Source: Mycobacterium xenopi
GTDB lineage: Bacteria > Actinomycetota > Actinomycetes > Mycobacteriales > Mycobacteriaceae
Assembly: GCF_009936235.1 (NCBI RefSeq)
Contig: NZ_AP022314.1
Span: 4,650,001 to 4,714,000 of the forward strand
Direction: 5' to 3'
Length of the DNA: 64,000 bases
The notes beneath the pieces were generated by a model. It saw only the letters and a program-made list of their open reading frames with translations, did no database searches and was not told where the DNA came from. The translations under genes and the position numbers were made by a program. Position 1 is the stretch's first letter, and every line of letters starts with the position of its first letter. This document shows positions 32,908 through 42,375 of this stretch, one piece after another.

Positions 32908-34128
32908 TTAGATAACCTGTTTGGCCCCAATCGGCGTGCGACTGCGATGAACCTGATTGAGAAACAGCCCGACGGCGGTAACCATCGCACCGGTGCGCGC
33001 ACCGTCGGTCAGGTCGAAACCGTGCCCGGCGCCCGGAAGCTCGATATAGCTGACTACCGAGTGCGAGACCGACCGCAGCCGCGCGACGAAGCTGCGGGCC
33101 TGCTCGACCGGAATCACTGTGTCCTTGCTGCCGTGAATCACCAAGAACGGCGGCGCTTTCGGATGCACCCGAGCGATCGGTGAAGCCTTGCGGAACACCT
33201 CGGGATGGCGCGTGAGGCGCTGGTGGACCACCACCCGTTCGAGGAAATCCACGAAGCGCACCCGCTCGGCCGTTGAGCGGTCTTCCCAGTCGTAGCGGCC
33301 GTAAATCCCGACGACGGCGTCGACCGAGGTATCCGAGCCCTCAGGCAGCTCGGCCTGCAACTCGGGATCGTTGCCGGTCAGCCCGGCCAGCGCGGCAAGA
33401 TGCCCACCGGCCGAACAGCCCGCCACCGCAACGAAATTGCGATCACCCCCGAATTTGTCGACATTCGCGCGAGCCCACCCGATGGCGGTCTTGACGTCGG
33501 TGATGTGTGCCGGCCAACGGTGGTGCGGCGCCACCCGGTAGCCCACGGACAGGCATACCCAGCCCTGCTCGGCCAGGTGCGACATCAGCGCATAACCCTG
33601 CAGGGCGCGGCCGCCCTGCACCCACGCGCCACCCGGCACAAAGATCAGCACGGGCGCGGGCGTCGCCGCCAGGTCCTTGCGCCGCCACACGTCGAGCACC
33701 TGGGCAGGGTTGCCGCCGTAGCGCACCGAAGCGCGGTACAGGTAGCGGCGGTGCCGTCGGGCATTCCATATCGGCGGGGTCCGCTCCGGCGCGGGCCATT
33801 CGATATCGAGGTTATGGGCGGGCACGATGCCGCGTAGCGCCGCCGCGGAAACTGCCTGGGTGCTGTCGCGGTCACGGCGGCGGATCTCGCTGATGCCCGG
33901 GGTCAGCCAGGCCTTCGCGGTTGTCGAGGCGAATTCCGGCAACACCCGACAGCCCCAAACTCCCATCGCGGTCACCCCGCCCAGCGGCTCCAAGTGCTTG
34001 CCGATCACCGGCAGCGAAGCCGACGCGACACTGATCGCCAGCATGCAGTCGGCGAGGCGTGCTCGCCGCAACCACCGGGCGCGGCTGGACATGCTGGGGC
34101 CGGGATAGCGGGTCGCTGTACGCACCAT
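32908..34128 (-). CDS. lipC: Esterase/lipase LipC (alpha/beta hydrolase)
   Basis: A 406-residue alpha/beta hydrolase of the hormone-sensitive-lipase-like group. The oxyanion segment is VFVPGGAWVQGG, the nucleophile Ser lies in AGCSAGGHLAAL, the acid Asp in HGSKDTVIP and the His in PGAGHGFDL. The N-terminal 60 residues are partly hydrophobic and may tether it to the membrane or wall. The ATG at 34126-34128 is retained; an ATG 12 codons later is an alternative and neither has a clear ribosome site. Neighbour of WS/DGAT, so hydrolysis of stored or envelope esters is plausible. Confidence 0.9.
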   Translation of the reverse strand: MVRTATRYPGPSMSSRARWLRRARLADCMLAISVASASLPVIGKHLEPLGGVTAMGVWGCRVLPEFASTTAKAWLTPGISEIRRRDRDSTQAVSAAALRGIVPAHNLDIEWPAPERTPPIWNARRHRRYLYRASVRYGGNPAQVLDVWRRKDLAATPAPVLIFVPGGAWVQGGRALQGYALMSHLAEQGWVCLSVGYRVAPHHRWPAHITDVKTAIGWARANVDKFGGDRNFVAVAGCSAGGHLAALAGLTGNDPELQAELPEGSDTSVDAVVGIYGRYDWEDRSTAERVRFVDFLERVVVHQRLTRHPEVFRKASPIARVHPKAPPFLVIHGSKDTVIPVEQARSFVARLRSVSHSVVSYIELPGAGHGFDLTDGARTGAMVTAVGLFLNQVHRSRTPIGAKQVI

Positions 34129-34213
34129 GCGGGGAGCGTACCCGCCGTCGTCGCGGCAAACGACGAACAGGACAGGTTGCGCGGCTGACGCGGTATGCCC
34201 GTGGGTCAGGACC

Positions 34214-34711
34214 CTAAGCTGGTGGCCCGTCGTGGCCTGCCGATCGTCGGTGCGCCCGGATCAGCCGAGCTGCGTAGACGACGGCGCTGGCGGCGAACAT
34301 CGCGGCGGTCAGCACCAGCCACCGGCCGAGAAACGGGTCTTGTGTCTGCCCGGTGGCCGCAAGATAGGTCGGTGCACCCTGCTTGAGGATGCCAGGAAGG
34401 AAGACCAGCAGCGTCAGTCCGGACCCCAGCGCCGGTATCCGGAGGTGGTTGCGGGCTGACACCCGCGCGCGGCGGTGGTCGCGCTTCCCCCACAGAATCC
34501 TGTCGGCCAGCGTGTAGATCGGGAAAAGCACCAGGTCGTGGGCAAGGATGGCGGCGGCAAACCAGACCGCAATCGACTGCCACCAGCTCTTTGGATTCCA
34601 CAGACTCGCCGGCCCAGCGACGGCCACGGTGTAGGTGGCCAGCGCGAAACCCGACGTCATCACCACCAGGTGGAATCCACGCGACCCGTACACGGTGCCC
34701 ACCACGGACAC
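34214..34711 (-). CDS. Conserved four-helix membrane protein, Rv0219-like
   Basis: A 165-residue protein with about four transmembrane segments, ending in a basic RLIRAHRRSAGHDG tail. The GTG at 34709-34711 gives MSVVGTVYGSRGFHL; a TTG six bases upstream overlaps the preceding stop and is the alternative. It starts three bases after the molybdopterin protein stop and ends 86 bp before lipC, so it is inside that operon. The function is unknown; tight linkage to the oxidoreductase suggests a membrane partner. Confidence 0.75.
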   Translation of the reverse strand: MSVVGTVYGSRGFHLVVMTSGFALATYTVAVAGPASLWNPKSWWQSIAVWFAAAILAHDLVLFPIYTLADRILWGKRDHRRARVSARNHLRIPALGSGLTLLVFLPGILKQGAPTYLAATGQTQDPFLGRWLVLTAAMFAASAVVYAARLIRAHRRSAGHDGPPA

Positions 34712-34713
34712 GC

Positions 34714-35955
34714 TCAACCCGCCTCGAATCTGATCGAGCTCACCCATTTGGTGTTGTGCACACCGGGCAGCGCGGGGACGATGACCCGCGCGGGATATCC
34801 GTGGTCGAGTGACAGGTCGGCACCGTTGACCCGCAGCGCCAATAGTGAATCGGGATCGCGGATTTGGTTGGCCTGCAAGTTCGCTCGCGCGAACGCGCCG
34901 CCGCGCTCCAGCGACGTCACCCGGGCCGAACGCGGCGAGGGTACGCCCGCAAGGCGGGCTAACTCGGCCAGCGGTACGCCGCTCCAGGTTTGGGTGCTCG
35001 ACCATCCTTCGACGCAGGCGATCGGAAGTCGCGCGCTTCGTTGCGCCATCCCGGCCAGTGTGCCCCGGTCTACGACCACCGTCGACGCGCCGCCCGTCAG
35101 CGTGAGCCGCCACTGCGTGCCCGTGCGCCGCGGGTCGATTCCCGCCGCGATCGCGGTCCGGTTGACTTGAAAGTCGTGCGGGCCACGGCTGCGGCCGCGC
35201 GGCAGCAGTAAAGCAGCGTCGCGGGTGATCCCGCCCAGTGTCTGGCCGGCGGTCAGCACGGCCATCAGCAGCGCGCCCGAGCCGACTAGCGCCAGGGCTC
35301 CGCGTCTGCTCATCGTCGGGTCGGCGGGATGGGCGGGCACCAACCCGTCGGGGTCGGGCGGCTCCGGTCGTGTGTCGATAAGCCTGGTGCACAATACTTT
35401 TCGCAGCGGCAGCGATCGCAGACCGGTGAGCATTCGGGGAAACTTGAGCGCAACATGCATGGCGAAGCCGGCGATGAAAACCCATGCCGCGAAGTAGTGC
35501 CCGGTGTAAAAGCTAAACCCGAAGATGTAGTCGTACTGGATGTTGAGGACCCCGGTGACGATCTCGAACAGGATTCCCCCGACCAGCATCGCCAACGAGA
35601 TTCGCTCCAGCAGTTGGGCGATCGACCGGGCGGGCGGCCAGACGAACAGCCGCGGCATCACCGACCACAGCTTGGCCAGCACCACCGGGGTGAGCACGAG
35701 GCCCAGCCCGACGTGCACACCCTGAGTCATCCGGTACAGCCACGAAGGGCGGGTTGGCCAGTCGAAGGTGGGCAGCCGCAGCCAGCCCACCTGGGGGGGA
35801 ATGGCCTGACCGAGCTGCGGTGCGTACGCAACGTAGGACAGTAGTCCGGTCACGATGACGATCGGCAGCGTCGCCAGCAGCACCAGCCCGAACACCGATG
35901 TCAACCAAGGACCGCGCAGCGGGCTGCGCCACCGTAAGCGGCCAAGATCTCGCAC
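34714..35955 (-). CDS. Membrane cytochrome b561-like/sulfite-oxidase-fold molybdopterin protein, Rv0218-like
   Basis: A 413-residue fusion. The N-terminal half has four or five helices with several His (TQGVHVGLGLV, YTGHYFAAW, AMHVALKF), like a cytochrome b561/YedZ-type haem module. The C-terminal half has the oxidoreductase molybdopterin domain with the Mo-ligand-type Cys in LPIACVEGWSS and PGVHNTKWV. A TAT- or Sec-like segment, MSRRGALALVGSGALL, sits between them. It should pass electrons between the quinone pool and an extracytoplasmic substrate; the substrate is unknown. First gene of the operon, divergent from the NTF2-like gene. Confidence 0.88.
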   Translation of the reverse strand: MRDLGRLRWRSPLRGPWLTSVFGLVLLATLPIVIVTGLLSYVAYAPQLGQAIPPQVGWLRLPTFDWPTRPSWLYRMTQGVHVGLGLVLTPVVLAKLWSVMPRLFVWPPARSIAQLLERISLAMLVGGILFEIVTGVLNIQYDYIFGFSFYTGHYFAAWVFIAGFAMHVALKFPRMLTGLRSLPLRKVLCTRLIDTRPEPPDPDGLVPAHPADPTMSRRGALALVGSGALLMAVLTAGQTLGGITRDAALLLPRGRSRGPHDFQVNRTAIAAGIDPRRTGTQWRLTLTGGASTVVVDRGTLAGMAQRSARLPIACVEGWSSTQTWSGVPLAELARLAGVPSPRSARVTSLERGGAFARANLQANQIRDPDSLLALRVNGADLSLDHGYPARVIVPALPGVHNTKWVSSIRFEAG

Positions 35956-36080
35956 CGACGCCCCGCTCTCGTGGCCTAGGCCGTGTCGACAAAACGACCT
36001 GTCTCAGGTGGGCCATAGCATACGCTGACGCTTTTGCGGTGTGCGTGTGCCCAGCAGCCGGTGGCGTGAAGGAGTCCCTG

Positions 36081-36572
36081 ATGGTCAGTGACGATCTGCG
36101 TCGACGCCGGCTGGAGGTCATCCGGGAGCATATGGATGCCGAAGTGACCCAACAATTCCACCGCACCCTAAGCACTTTCGGCGGGCACCCACGCTACGAG
36201 ATCATGGCCACGGGTCAGGTTTTCGACGGCGACGACGAGGTGATGGGCTACTACCGGACCACCCGAACCGCGTTTCCTGATCAGCGCCACGACAACGCCC
36301 GCTACCACGTCGCCGACGACGCGGTGATCGTCGAGTTTGACCTCGTCGGAACCAATCTCGGTGAGTTCTATGGCTTTCCGCCGACGGGCAAGGCGTTTCG
36401 GGTGCCGGTCGTCGCGGTGTTTTTCTTCGATCGTGACCGCATCGTCAACGAGCGTATCTTTTTCGATTCGGCCAGCCTGCTAACCCAGGTCGGCCGCGGC
36501 GAGCTGCTCGCCGCCGGTGGGACCAGTCCCGCGGTCCGCTCCCGTCACACGACCGAAGACAGGCGATACTGA
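36081..36572 (+). CDS. NTF2-like SnoaL-domain protein (ester cyclase-like)
   Basis: A 163-residue single SnoaL-like domain: RRRRLEVIREHMDAEVTQQF, GDDEVMGYYRTTRTAFPDQ, FYGFPPTGKAF and the final IVNERIFFDS. The ATG at 36081 lies six bases after an aaggag site (36069-36074). Four bases separate it from lipW, so the two are co-transcribed. Family members act as polyketide cyclases, isomerases or hydratases, or have no known activity. It has no counterpart beside lipW in M. tuberculosis that I recall. Confidence 0.8.
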   Translation: MVSDDLRRRRLEVIREHMDAEVTQQFHRTLSTFGGHPRYEIMATGQVFDGDDEVMGYYRTTRTAFPDQRHDNARYHVADDAVIVEFDLVGTNLGEFYGFPPTGKAFRVPVVAVFFFDRDRIVNERIFFDSASLLTQVGRGELLAAGGTSPAVRSRHTTEDRRY

Positions 36573-36576
36573 GCCA

Positions 36577-37470
36577 ATGCCGAGCACTGATTTTCACCCC
36601 GACCTGCGCACAATCGCCCGAGTCGCCCCCCGAACGTTGGTGAGTCCGCGGACGCTGCCGCTGATGCGGAGGTTGACACGGCTGCAGGGTTTCGGCCGCG
36701 CCCGCGACGTCGACGTCCTCACCTTGGAGTCGGGAGCCGGTGTGCGGCTGCACCGGCCCGCGGGTGTCACCGAACCAGGGCCGGCGCTGCTGTGGATTCA
36801 CGGCGGCGGATATGTCCTGGGCACCGCCCGGCAAGACGACGGGGTGTGCCGGCGCTTCAGCCGCGCGCTGGGCATCACCGTGGCAGCAGTGGACTACCGG
36901 CTGGCGCCCGAGCATCCCTACCCCGCACCGCTGGAAGACTGCTATTCGGCGTTGACCTGGCTGGCCGGGCTGCCCGCCGTGGACCCCGCACGGGTGGCGA
37001 TCGGCGGTGCCAGCGCGGGCGGCGGGCTGGCCGCGGCGCTGGCACTGTTGGCCCGTGACCGCGGCGAAATCACCCCGTGCCTGCAAATGCTGGCCTATCC
37101 GATGCTCGACGACCGCAGCGCGGCGGCCCCGAAGAACCCTAACTACCGGCTGTGGAGCCCGGCCAGCAATCGGTTCGGCTGGACGGCGTATCTCGGTGAC
37201 GCGGACCCGCAACTCGCGGTGCCGGCCCGCCGCGACGACCTGAGCGGGCTCCCGCCGGCGTGGATTGGGGTGGGTACCCACGATTTGTTCCATGACGAGG
37301 ACCTGGCCTACGCCGAGCGCCTCACCCGCGCCGGGGTGGCATGCCACGTTGAGGTCGTGCCCGGCGCGTTCCACGGCTTCGACCTGTTGGTGCCCAAAGC
37401 CCAAGTGTCGCGAAACTTTTTCGCCAGCCAATGCGCGTGTTTGCGGCAAGCGTTCACCGAGACGGGTTAA
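36577..37470 (+). CDS. lipW: Esterase LipW (hormone-sensitive-lipase family)
   Basis: A 297-residue alpha/beta hydrolase. The HSL-family oxyanion motif WIHGGGYVLG, the nucleophile in GGASAGGGLAAA, the Asp in GTHDLFHDED and His in PGAFHGFDL are all present. The ATG at 36577 gives MPSTDFHPDLR. Positional match of Rv0217c. It acts on short or medium acyl esters. Its stop overlaps the stop of the convergent amidohydrolase gene by 4 bp. Confidence 0.91.
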   Translation: MPSTDFHPDLRTIARVAPRTLVSPRTLPLMRRLTRLQGFGRARDVDVLTLESGAGVRLHRPAGVTEPGPALLWIHGGGYVLGTARQDDGVCRRFSRALGITVAAVDYRLAPEHPYPAPLEDCYSALTWLAGLPAVDPARVAIGGASAGGGLAAALALLARDRGEITPCLQMLAYPMLDDRSAAAPKNPNYRLWSPASNRFGWTAYLGDADPQLAVPARRDDLSGLPPAWIGVGTHDLFHDEDLAYAERLTRAGVACHVEVVPGAFHGFDLLVPKAQVSRNFFASQCACLRQAFTETG

Positions 37471-38770
37471 CCGGCCGCGAATGCCAGCTTCCCGGCGATC
37501 ACGGTCGCGGCAACCATGTCGGCGTCCAGTTCCGCTAACACCGTTTGCGGCGAAACGCTGAGCACACACAGGTCCCCGGGATGTCCCGGCTCGACAACGC
37601 GCGGTCGGGCCGGCTCGTCGGCTCTACCCAGGAACATCGTCAATGCTGTTCGCGCCGTTACACATTCGCTCGAGTTGAGAACGTTTCCACTGGGGGTGGT
37701 TCGGTGCACGGCGGCGCGCATGGCCGCCCACGGATCGTCGCGGCCGAACGGCATATCGGTGGACAGCGCCACCGCGACGCCGGCGCGCAACAGCGACGCG
37801 ACCCGCCACAGCTGGCCGTGCTCCTCCGCGGGCACCTCAGCCAGGTATTCATCGCCGCGCTCGGCGACGAAGTTGGGTTGGGTCACCACGGTGAGGCCCA
37901 GTGCGGCGAGGTCGACCAAAGAATCCGGAGGCGCCACGGCGGCGTGCTCGATCCGGTCCCCTGGGCGCGTGCCGGCTTGGCGCAGCGCCGCGACGGTTAC
38001 CACCAGCTGCGCGGCGGTCACACAGTGGATAGCGACCGGACCGCCGGCACGGTGGCGCTCGGCGATCCAGCCGGCCAGCGCGTCGAGGTCGAGGTCGTCG
38101 TCGTGCAGGATGCGCTTGCCCGGCGACAGGCAACGCACGTGTTGGCGCAATTCCCCGCGCCGGTGCAGTTCGGTCAACGTCACGATGTCGGCGACATCCA
38201 GGTCCGGTGTGGCGTCGGTGACGCCGGTGACTCCGTATCGGGCGAGCCGGCGGCTGAGCTCTGCCAGGTTGGTGCCGCGGTGCCCCAGCGCGTCCGACCA
38301 GCTCGGGTCGGCGCTGCGCAGCCGCCCGTCGGGATGATCCGCCAACCCCACCCGGGTGAGGCCCGCCGAGTTGAGGATCCACAGCGCGCCGCTCCGGTGC
38401 TGTACGCGCACCGGCACCGGCGGCGAGATGGCGTCGAGCAGCGTTCGGTCCAGCGGGCCGGCCACCGAATCGTGGTAGCCGACCGCCCGGATCCAGCCGT
38501 CGCTTCCGACTGGGGCATTGGCCAGCGCGCGGGCCAGCCCGTCGCGGTCGCGCACCTGCGGGGCCCGGCCCGCACCGAGTCTTCCACGGCCGCCGCCGAG
38601 TACAGGTGGACGTGGTGGTCGTGCAGTCCGGGCAGCACGGTTCCACCCGCGGCGTCGAACGTTTCCTCGCCGCGCCGCGGCGCGAGTTCGCCAGCGACCT
38701 CCTCGATCCGCGCCCCCACCCGAACGTCGACCGTCGCGCCGTCAAGTGTGGTGGCGCGTTGGATCAGCAT
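37467..38770 (-). pseudogene. Amidohydrolase family 3 gene, frameshifted as read
   Basis: Together the two frames encode an amidohydrolase of about 434 residues. The N-terminal frame (ATG 38768-38770, MLIQRATTLDGATVDV) contains the metal motif LPGLHDHHVHLYSA and stays open to VEDSVRAGP. The conserved continuation (RDRDGLARALANAP, then GWIRAVGYHDS) lies in another frame. A single missing base in the run at 38560-38566 explains the shift. The remaining protein has family metal ligands (IHCVTAAQL, GDRIEHAAV) and the C-terminal AMRAAVHRTTP and GDLCVLS. It overlaps the CoA-transferase gene by 7 bp. It could be a true pseudogene or an assembly error. Confidence 0.75.
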
Positions 38771-39950
38771 GAGGCGCAAAGCCTTTCGGCGACGATGTGA
38801 CGCACCGCGGCGTTGTCGGCGCCCAGCGGTGGCGCGGCGGGGCTCGGCGGCGGAGGCTGCGGGGGCGCGATCGGTGTGCTGGATTCCGACGATTCGAGCG
38901 GCAGCGCGGCATAGGTTGCGGCCACCGCTGCCAGCGACAGCTCGATCAACTCCCCGCCGCCGCGGTGCAGCGACTGCGCCACTGCCCGCGTCGCTTCCAG
39001 GCCGGTCAGCGGGTCGGCGATGGCGTCGCCGCAAAAACGGGTCCGTCGGCGTCCGCGCCGACGAGCCCGCCCGCCACTGCGGCGTCGTCGCCAAAGGCCA
39101 CTCGGTCGGGCTGGTCGTTATAACCTTTGATGCGCAACCACACTCGCCCCGGCCGTGCCGGCATGTCGTCAGCGCTCAATTGCCGGCGCCGCAGCGCGGC
39201 GGGGCGCGATCCCTCGATGACGACGTCGGCCGCCGACAGCAGCTGCCGGAGTACATCGGGCTCCTTATCGAAATCGACTGCGTAGGAGAGTTTTCCGAAG
39301 TTCATCCAGTCGAAGAACGCCGGTTCGCCGCGTCGAGTGCCGTCGGGCCGGGCCGGGCTTTCCACCTTCACCACGACCGCGCCGGCCCGGGCGAGCAGCT
39401 GAGCGCACAACGGTCCCGCCCACAGCGACGACAGGTCCGCCACCAACAGGTCGCCAAATGCGCGCGGCGCGGTTGGGTTTCCGTCGCGTCGCACCGCCGG
39501 CGGTGCTGCGGCCGTTTCGCCTAGTGCCGCGGCGGCGATGTCGAGCAGTTGGGTGCGGGCGACCACGGCGTCGCTGGAATGTGTTGCGGCCCATGCCGCC
39601 AGCGTCGGCCACGGGTCTGCGGGGACGGCGTCGACTTGCAGCAGCGCGGGCAGCGCGGCCGCGTCGTCGGGGCGCGGCAGCGCGATCGCGCACCAGCCGT
39701 CGGCGCTGGGCAGGAGCCGCGTGGCCCCACCGGCGGATACACGGCCCTGCCGTGTCAGACCGAGCAACGCGGCGCGACCGGCCAATATCGTGGCGGCATC
39801 GGTGTCGACGCCGAGCAGCCGGGCGATCTCGGCGGTTACGTGCCGCGCCTTGGCCAGCACGCCGGCGCGCGAGAAATCCGGCGGCCCGTCGGCCGGCCCG
39901 GTCAGATAGGCCAGGCCGCTGCCAGCCCAGTCAGCCGCGGCCGAGTCCAC
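38764..39950 (-). pseudogene. Family III CoA-transferase (CaiB/BaiF) gene, frameshifted as read
   Basis: GTG at 39948-39950 (MDSAAADWAGSGLAYLTG) follows a ggggg site. The first frame shows the family core, LLVADLSSLWAGPLCAQLLAR then GAVVVKVESPARPDG, with Asp near DWMNFGKLSYAVDF. It loses frame at the five-A run 39033-39037. The next frame continues CGDAIADPLTGLEA to SLHRGGGELIELSL and ends at 38764, overlapping the amidohydrolase start. One missing base would restore about 396 residues. It would move CoA between a thioester and a free acid. An operon with the amidohydrolase is inferred; neither is in M. tuberculosis at this site. Confidence 0.76.
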
Positions 39951-40057
39951 GCCCCCATTGTTCTTTTCCGGCGCGAGCAGACGCAAAGGTACCCCGACAC
40001 CCCGGTGAACAGGGGCTTACGGCGCCCGGGATGGCGACCGCGCGATCTAGACGCGAT

Positions 40058-41044
40058 TTAGAACTGCAGCGCGGTAAATCGCCAATCCAGCACCTGCCGG
40101 TCGGGCCCGGAGTCGCTGACCGCATACACCAGCGATCGCAAGCCCAGCGCCCCGCCGTTGTCGACCGGGCAGGCCGATTCGACATGCAACTCGCTGTAGA
40201 GCGTGTCGCCCTCGTACACCGGTCCCGTGTGATCGCAGGACTGCCAGCCCAGCACCGTCACCAAGTTCGGCAGCATCCGCGTGGCCTGGGCGAGCGCCAG
40301 CCCGATGGTATGTCCGCCGTAGACCAGCCGACGCCCGCTGATACGTGAATCATGGTGTGTGGCAGCGATATTGAGGGTGAGACGGGCCAGCTCGGGTGCG
40401 CTGCTGACCACGTCGGCGCTGCTGTGCAACACCGTGCCGGCCAAACCGGCGTCAAAATGCGGGCCGGGCACTCGTCGGCGAAACGCCTCGGCGTCCCAGT
40501 CGGCGGTCGGGTCATGGGCCGGTGCCGCCGCGTCGGCGCCGACGCCGGACAGGTCGTCGCCGGCCCGCTCCTCGTCGGGCGGCCACCCGGGGCTGGCGGG
40601 CAGCATGGCGCAGCGGTAGAAGTCGAGCACCAAGCGGTCGGCCTGGTCGATGGTGGTCATCCGCAACGCCGTCAGCCCGGTGGGCGCGCGGCCCGGTTTT
40701 GGCCGGTTTGCGCGCAGTCCCACCACTTCGGTGCGGGTGTAGAGGGTGTCGCCGATGACCGGGAAGCGGTGAAACACCAGCCCGCGGTAGAACAGGTTGG
40801 CTTTGACCCGCTGGGTCGCCAGCGTCGTCTGCCCGATGGCCACATCCCAGACCAATCCCGGATGCGCCAGCGCGGCGGGCGCGCCGGTGACGGCGGCGGA
40901 CAGATCGGCGTCCAGCGGCAGCCGCAGCCTGTCCCCCACGATGGCCTGGTGAACCGCGGCCATCCCGGCCGTCAGCGTCACCGCCGGCGCCGAGTCGAAC
41001 ACCTGGCCCACCGCGAGGTCGTCGAAGTAGGGCCCGCCGCTCAT
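40058..41044 (-). CDS. MaoC-like double-hotdog hydratase, Rv0216-like
   Basis: A 328-residue protein with two hotdog-fold halves: FDDLAVGQVFDSAPAVTLTAG in the first and RLVYGGHTIGLALAQATR in the second. The family Rv0216 has a known double-hotdog structure and resembles (R)-specific enoyl-CoA hydratases, though its substrate is unproven. The start ATG at 41042-41044 leaves 59 bp to the divergent fadE3. The 107-bp gap downstream (39951-40057) holds half of a GAGCAGACGCA element at about 39973-39983. Confidence 0.88.
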   Translation of the reverse strand: MSGGPYFDDLAVGQVFDSAPAVTLTAGMAAVHQAIVGDRLRLPLDADLSAAVTGAPAALAHPGLVWDVAIGQTTLATQRVKANLFYRGLVFHRFPVIGDTLYTRTEVVGLRANRPKPGRAPTGLTALRMTTIDQADRLVLDFYRCAMLPASPGWPPDEERAGDDLSGVGADAAAPAHDPTADWDAEAFRRRVPGPHFDAGLAGTVLHSSADVVSSAPELARLTLNIAATHHDSRISGRRLVYGGHTIGLALAQATRMLPNLVTVLGWQSCDHTGPVYEGDTLYSELHVESACPVDNGGALGLRSLVYAVSDSGPDRQVLDWRFTALQF

Positions 41045-41103
41045 TGCGCCTCCCGTGCGTCAGTATGGCGGTACAGATCCTGGCACACGCGGGAAGGTGA
41101 TCG

Positions 41104-42261
41104 ATGAGCACCGGACTCAACGACGAAGAAGCCATGCTGGTCGCCACGGTGCGCGCCTTCATCGACCGCGAGGTGAAGCCGACCGTGCGCGAGGTGGAGC
41201 ACGCCAACGCCTATCCCGAGGCGTGGATCGAGCAGATGAAGCGCATCGGCATGTACGGCTTGGCGATTTCCGAGGAGTATGGCGGCTCGCCGGTGTCGAT
41301 GCCCTGCTATGTGCTCATCACCCAGGAACTGGCCCGAGGCTGGATGAGCCTGGCCGGCGCGATGGGCGGTCACACCGTAGTCGCCAAGCTGCTGTCGCTG
41401 TTCGGCACCGAGGAACAGAAACGCCGCTATCTGCCGCCGATGGCCACCGGCGAGCTGCGGGCCACCATGGCGCTGACCGAGCCGCGCGGCGGCAGCGATC
41501 TGCAGAACATGTCGACTACCGCCCTGCGCGACGGTGACGAGCTGGTGATCAACGGGTCCAAGACGTGGATCTCCAACGCCCGCCACTCCGGACTGATCGC
41601 GCTGTTGTGCAAAACCGACCCCAACGCCGTCCCACGGCACCAGGGGATTTCGGTGGTGTTGGTGGACAATCCGCGTGCGGGCCTGGCACTGTCGCGGGAT
41701 CTGCCCAAGCTCGGCTACAAGGGCGTGGAAGCCTGCGAGCTGTCCTTCGACGGTTGCCGGGTTCCGGCGGCGGCGATTCTGGGCGGCGTGCCGGGCAGGG
41801 GTTTCGCCCAGATGATGAAAGGCCTTGAGACGGGCCGTATCCAGGTGGCCGCTCGCGCGCTGGGCGTGGCCACGGCGGCGTTGGAGGACGCGCTGGCGTA
41901 TGCCCAGCAGCGGGAAAGCTTCGGCAAGCCGATTTGGCAGCACCAGGCTGTCGGCAACTACCTGGCCGACATGGCAACCAAGCTCACCGCGGCGCGTCAG
42001 CTCACCCGTTATGCCGCCGAGCGCTACGACAGCGGCGAGCGCGCCGACATGGAGGCCGGCATGGCCAAACTGTTCGCCTCCGAGGTGGCGATGGAGATCG
42101 CATTGAACGCCATGCGTATCCACGGCGGCTACGGCTACTCATGCGAATACGACGTCGAACGCTACTTCCGTGACGCCCCGCTGATGATCATCGGCGAAGG
42201 CACGAACGAGATCCAGCGCAACGTCATCACCGCCCAGCTGGTGGCCCGCGGCGGGATCTGA
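41104..42261 (+). CDS. fadE3: Acyl-CoA dehydrogenase
   Basis: A 385-residue FAD-dependent acyl-CoA dehydrogenase matching Rv0215c by position. It has MALTEPRGGSDLQNM (FAD/substrate loop), KTWISNARH, and the C-terminal RIHGGYGYSCEYDVERYFRD and IIGEGTNEIQRN. The probable catalytic Glu is in the last of these (EGTNEIQ). It performs the first oxidation of beta-oxidation or a related step. The ATG at 41104 has an aagg site. Divergent from the hydratase gene. Confidence 0.92.
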   Translation: MSTGLNDEEAMLVATVRAFIDREVKPTVREVEHANAYPEAWIEQMKRIGMYGLAISEEYGGSPVSMPCYVLITQELARGWMSLAGAMGGHTVVAKLLSLFGTEEQKRRYLPPMATGELRATMALTEPRGGSDLQNMSTTALRDGDELVINGSKTWISNARHSGLIALLCKTDPNAVPRHQGISVVLVDNPRAGLALSRDLPKLGYKGVEACELSFDGCRVPAAAILGGVPGRGFAQMMKGLETGRIQVAARALGVATAALEDALAYAQQRESFGKPIWQHQAVGNYLADMATKLTAARQLTRYAAERYDSGERADMEAGMAKLFASEVAMEIALNAMRIHGGYGYSCEYDVERYFRDAPLMIIGEGTNEIQRNVITAQLVARGGI

Positions 42262-42375
42262 GTACCCGCATCGCGCACCTCCGGCGCACCACCACCGTCC
42301 GGAATATGTCGCTAATAGTAGAGGTTATCTGTGCCGGAACGAATAGATTCGATGTCGCTGAAGGAGGTGATGACG

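Noticed and set aside
34712..35485. Long minus-strand frame running into the Rv0219-like gene
   Set aside because: It is a shadow of the molybdopterin protein gene in another frame; only the part from 34711 downstream has a membrane-protein pattern.
42262..42375. HspR (HAIR) or DosR box before the first hsp20 gene
   Set aside because: No CTTGAGT-N7-ACTCAAG-type repeat and no convincing DosR box could be seen.
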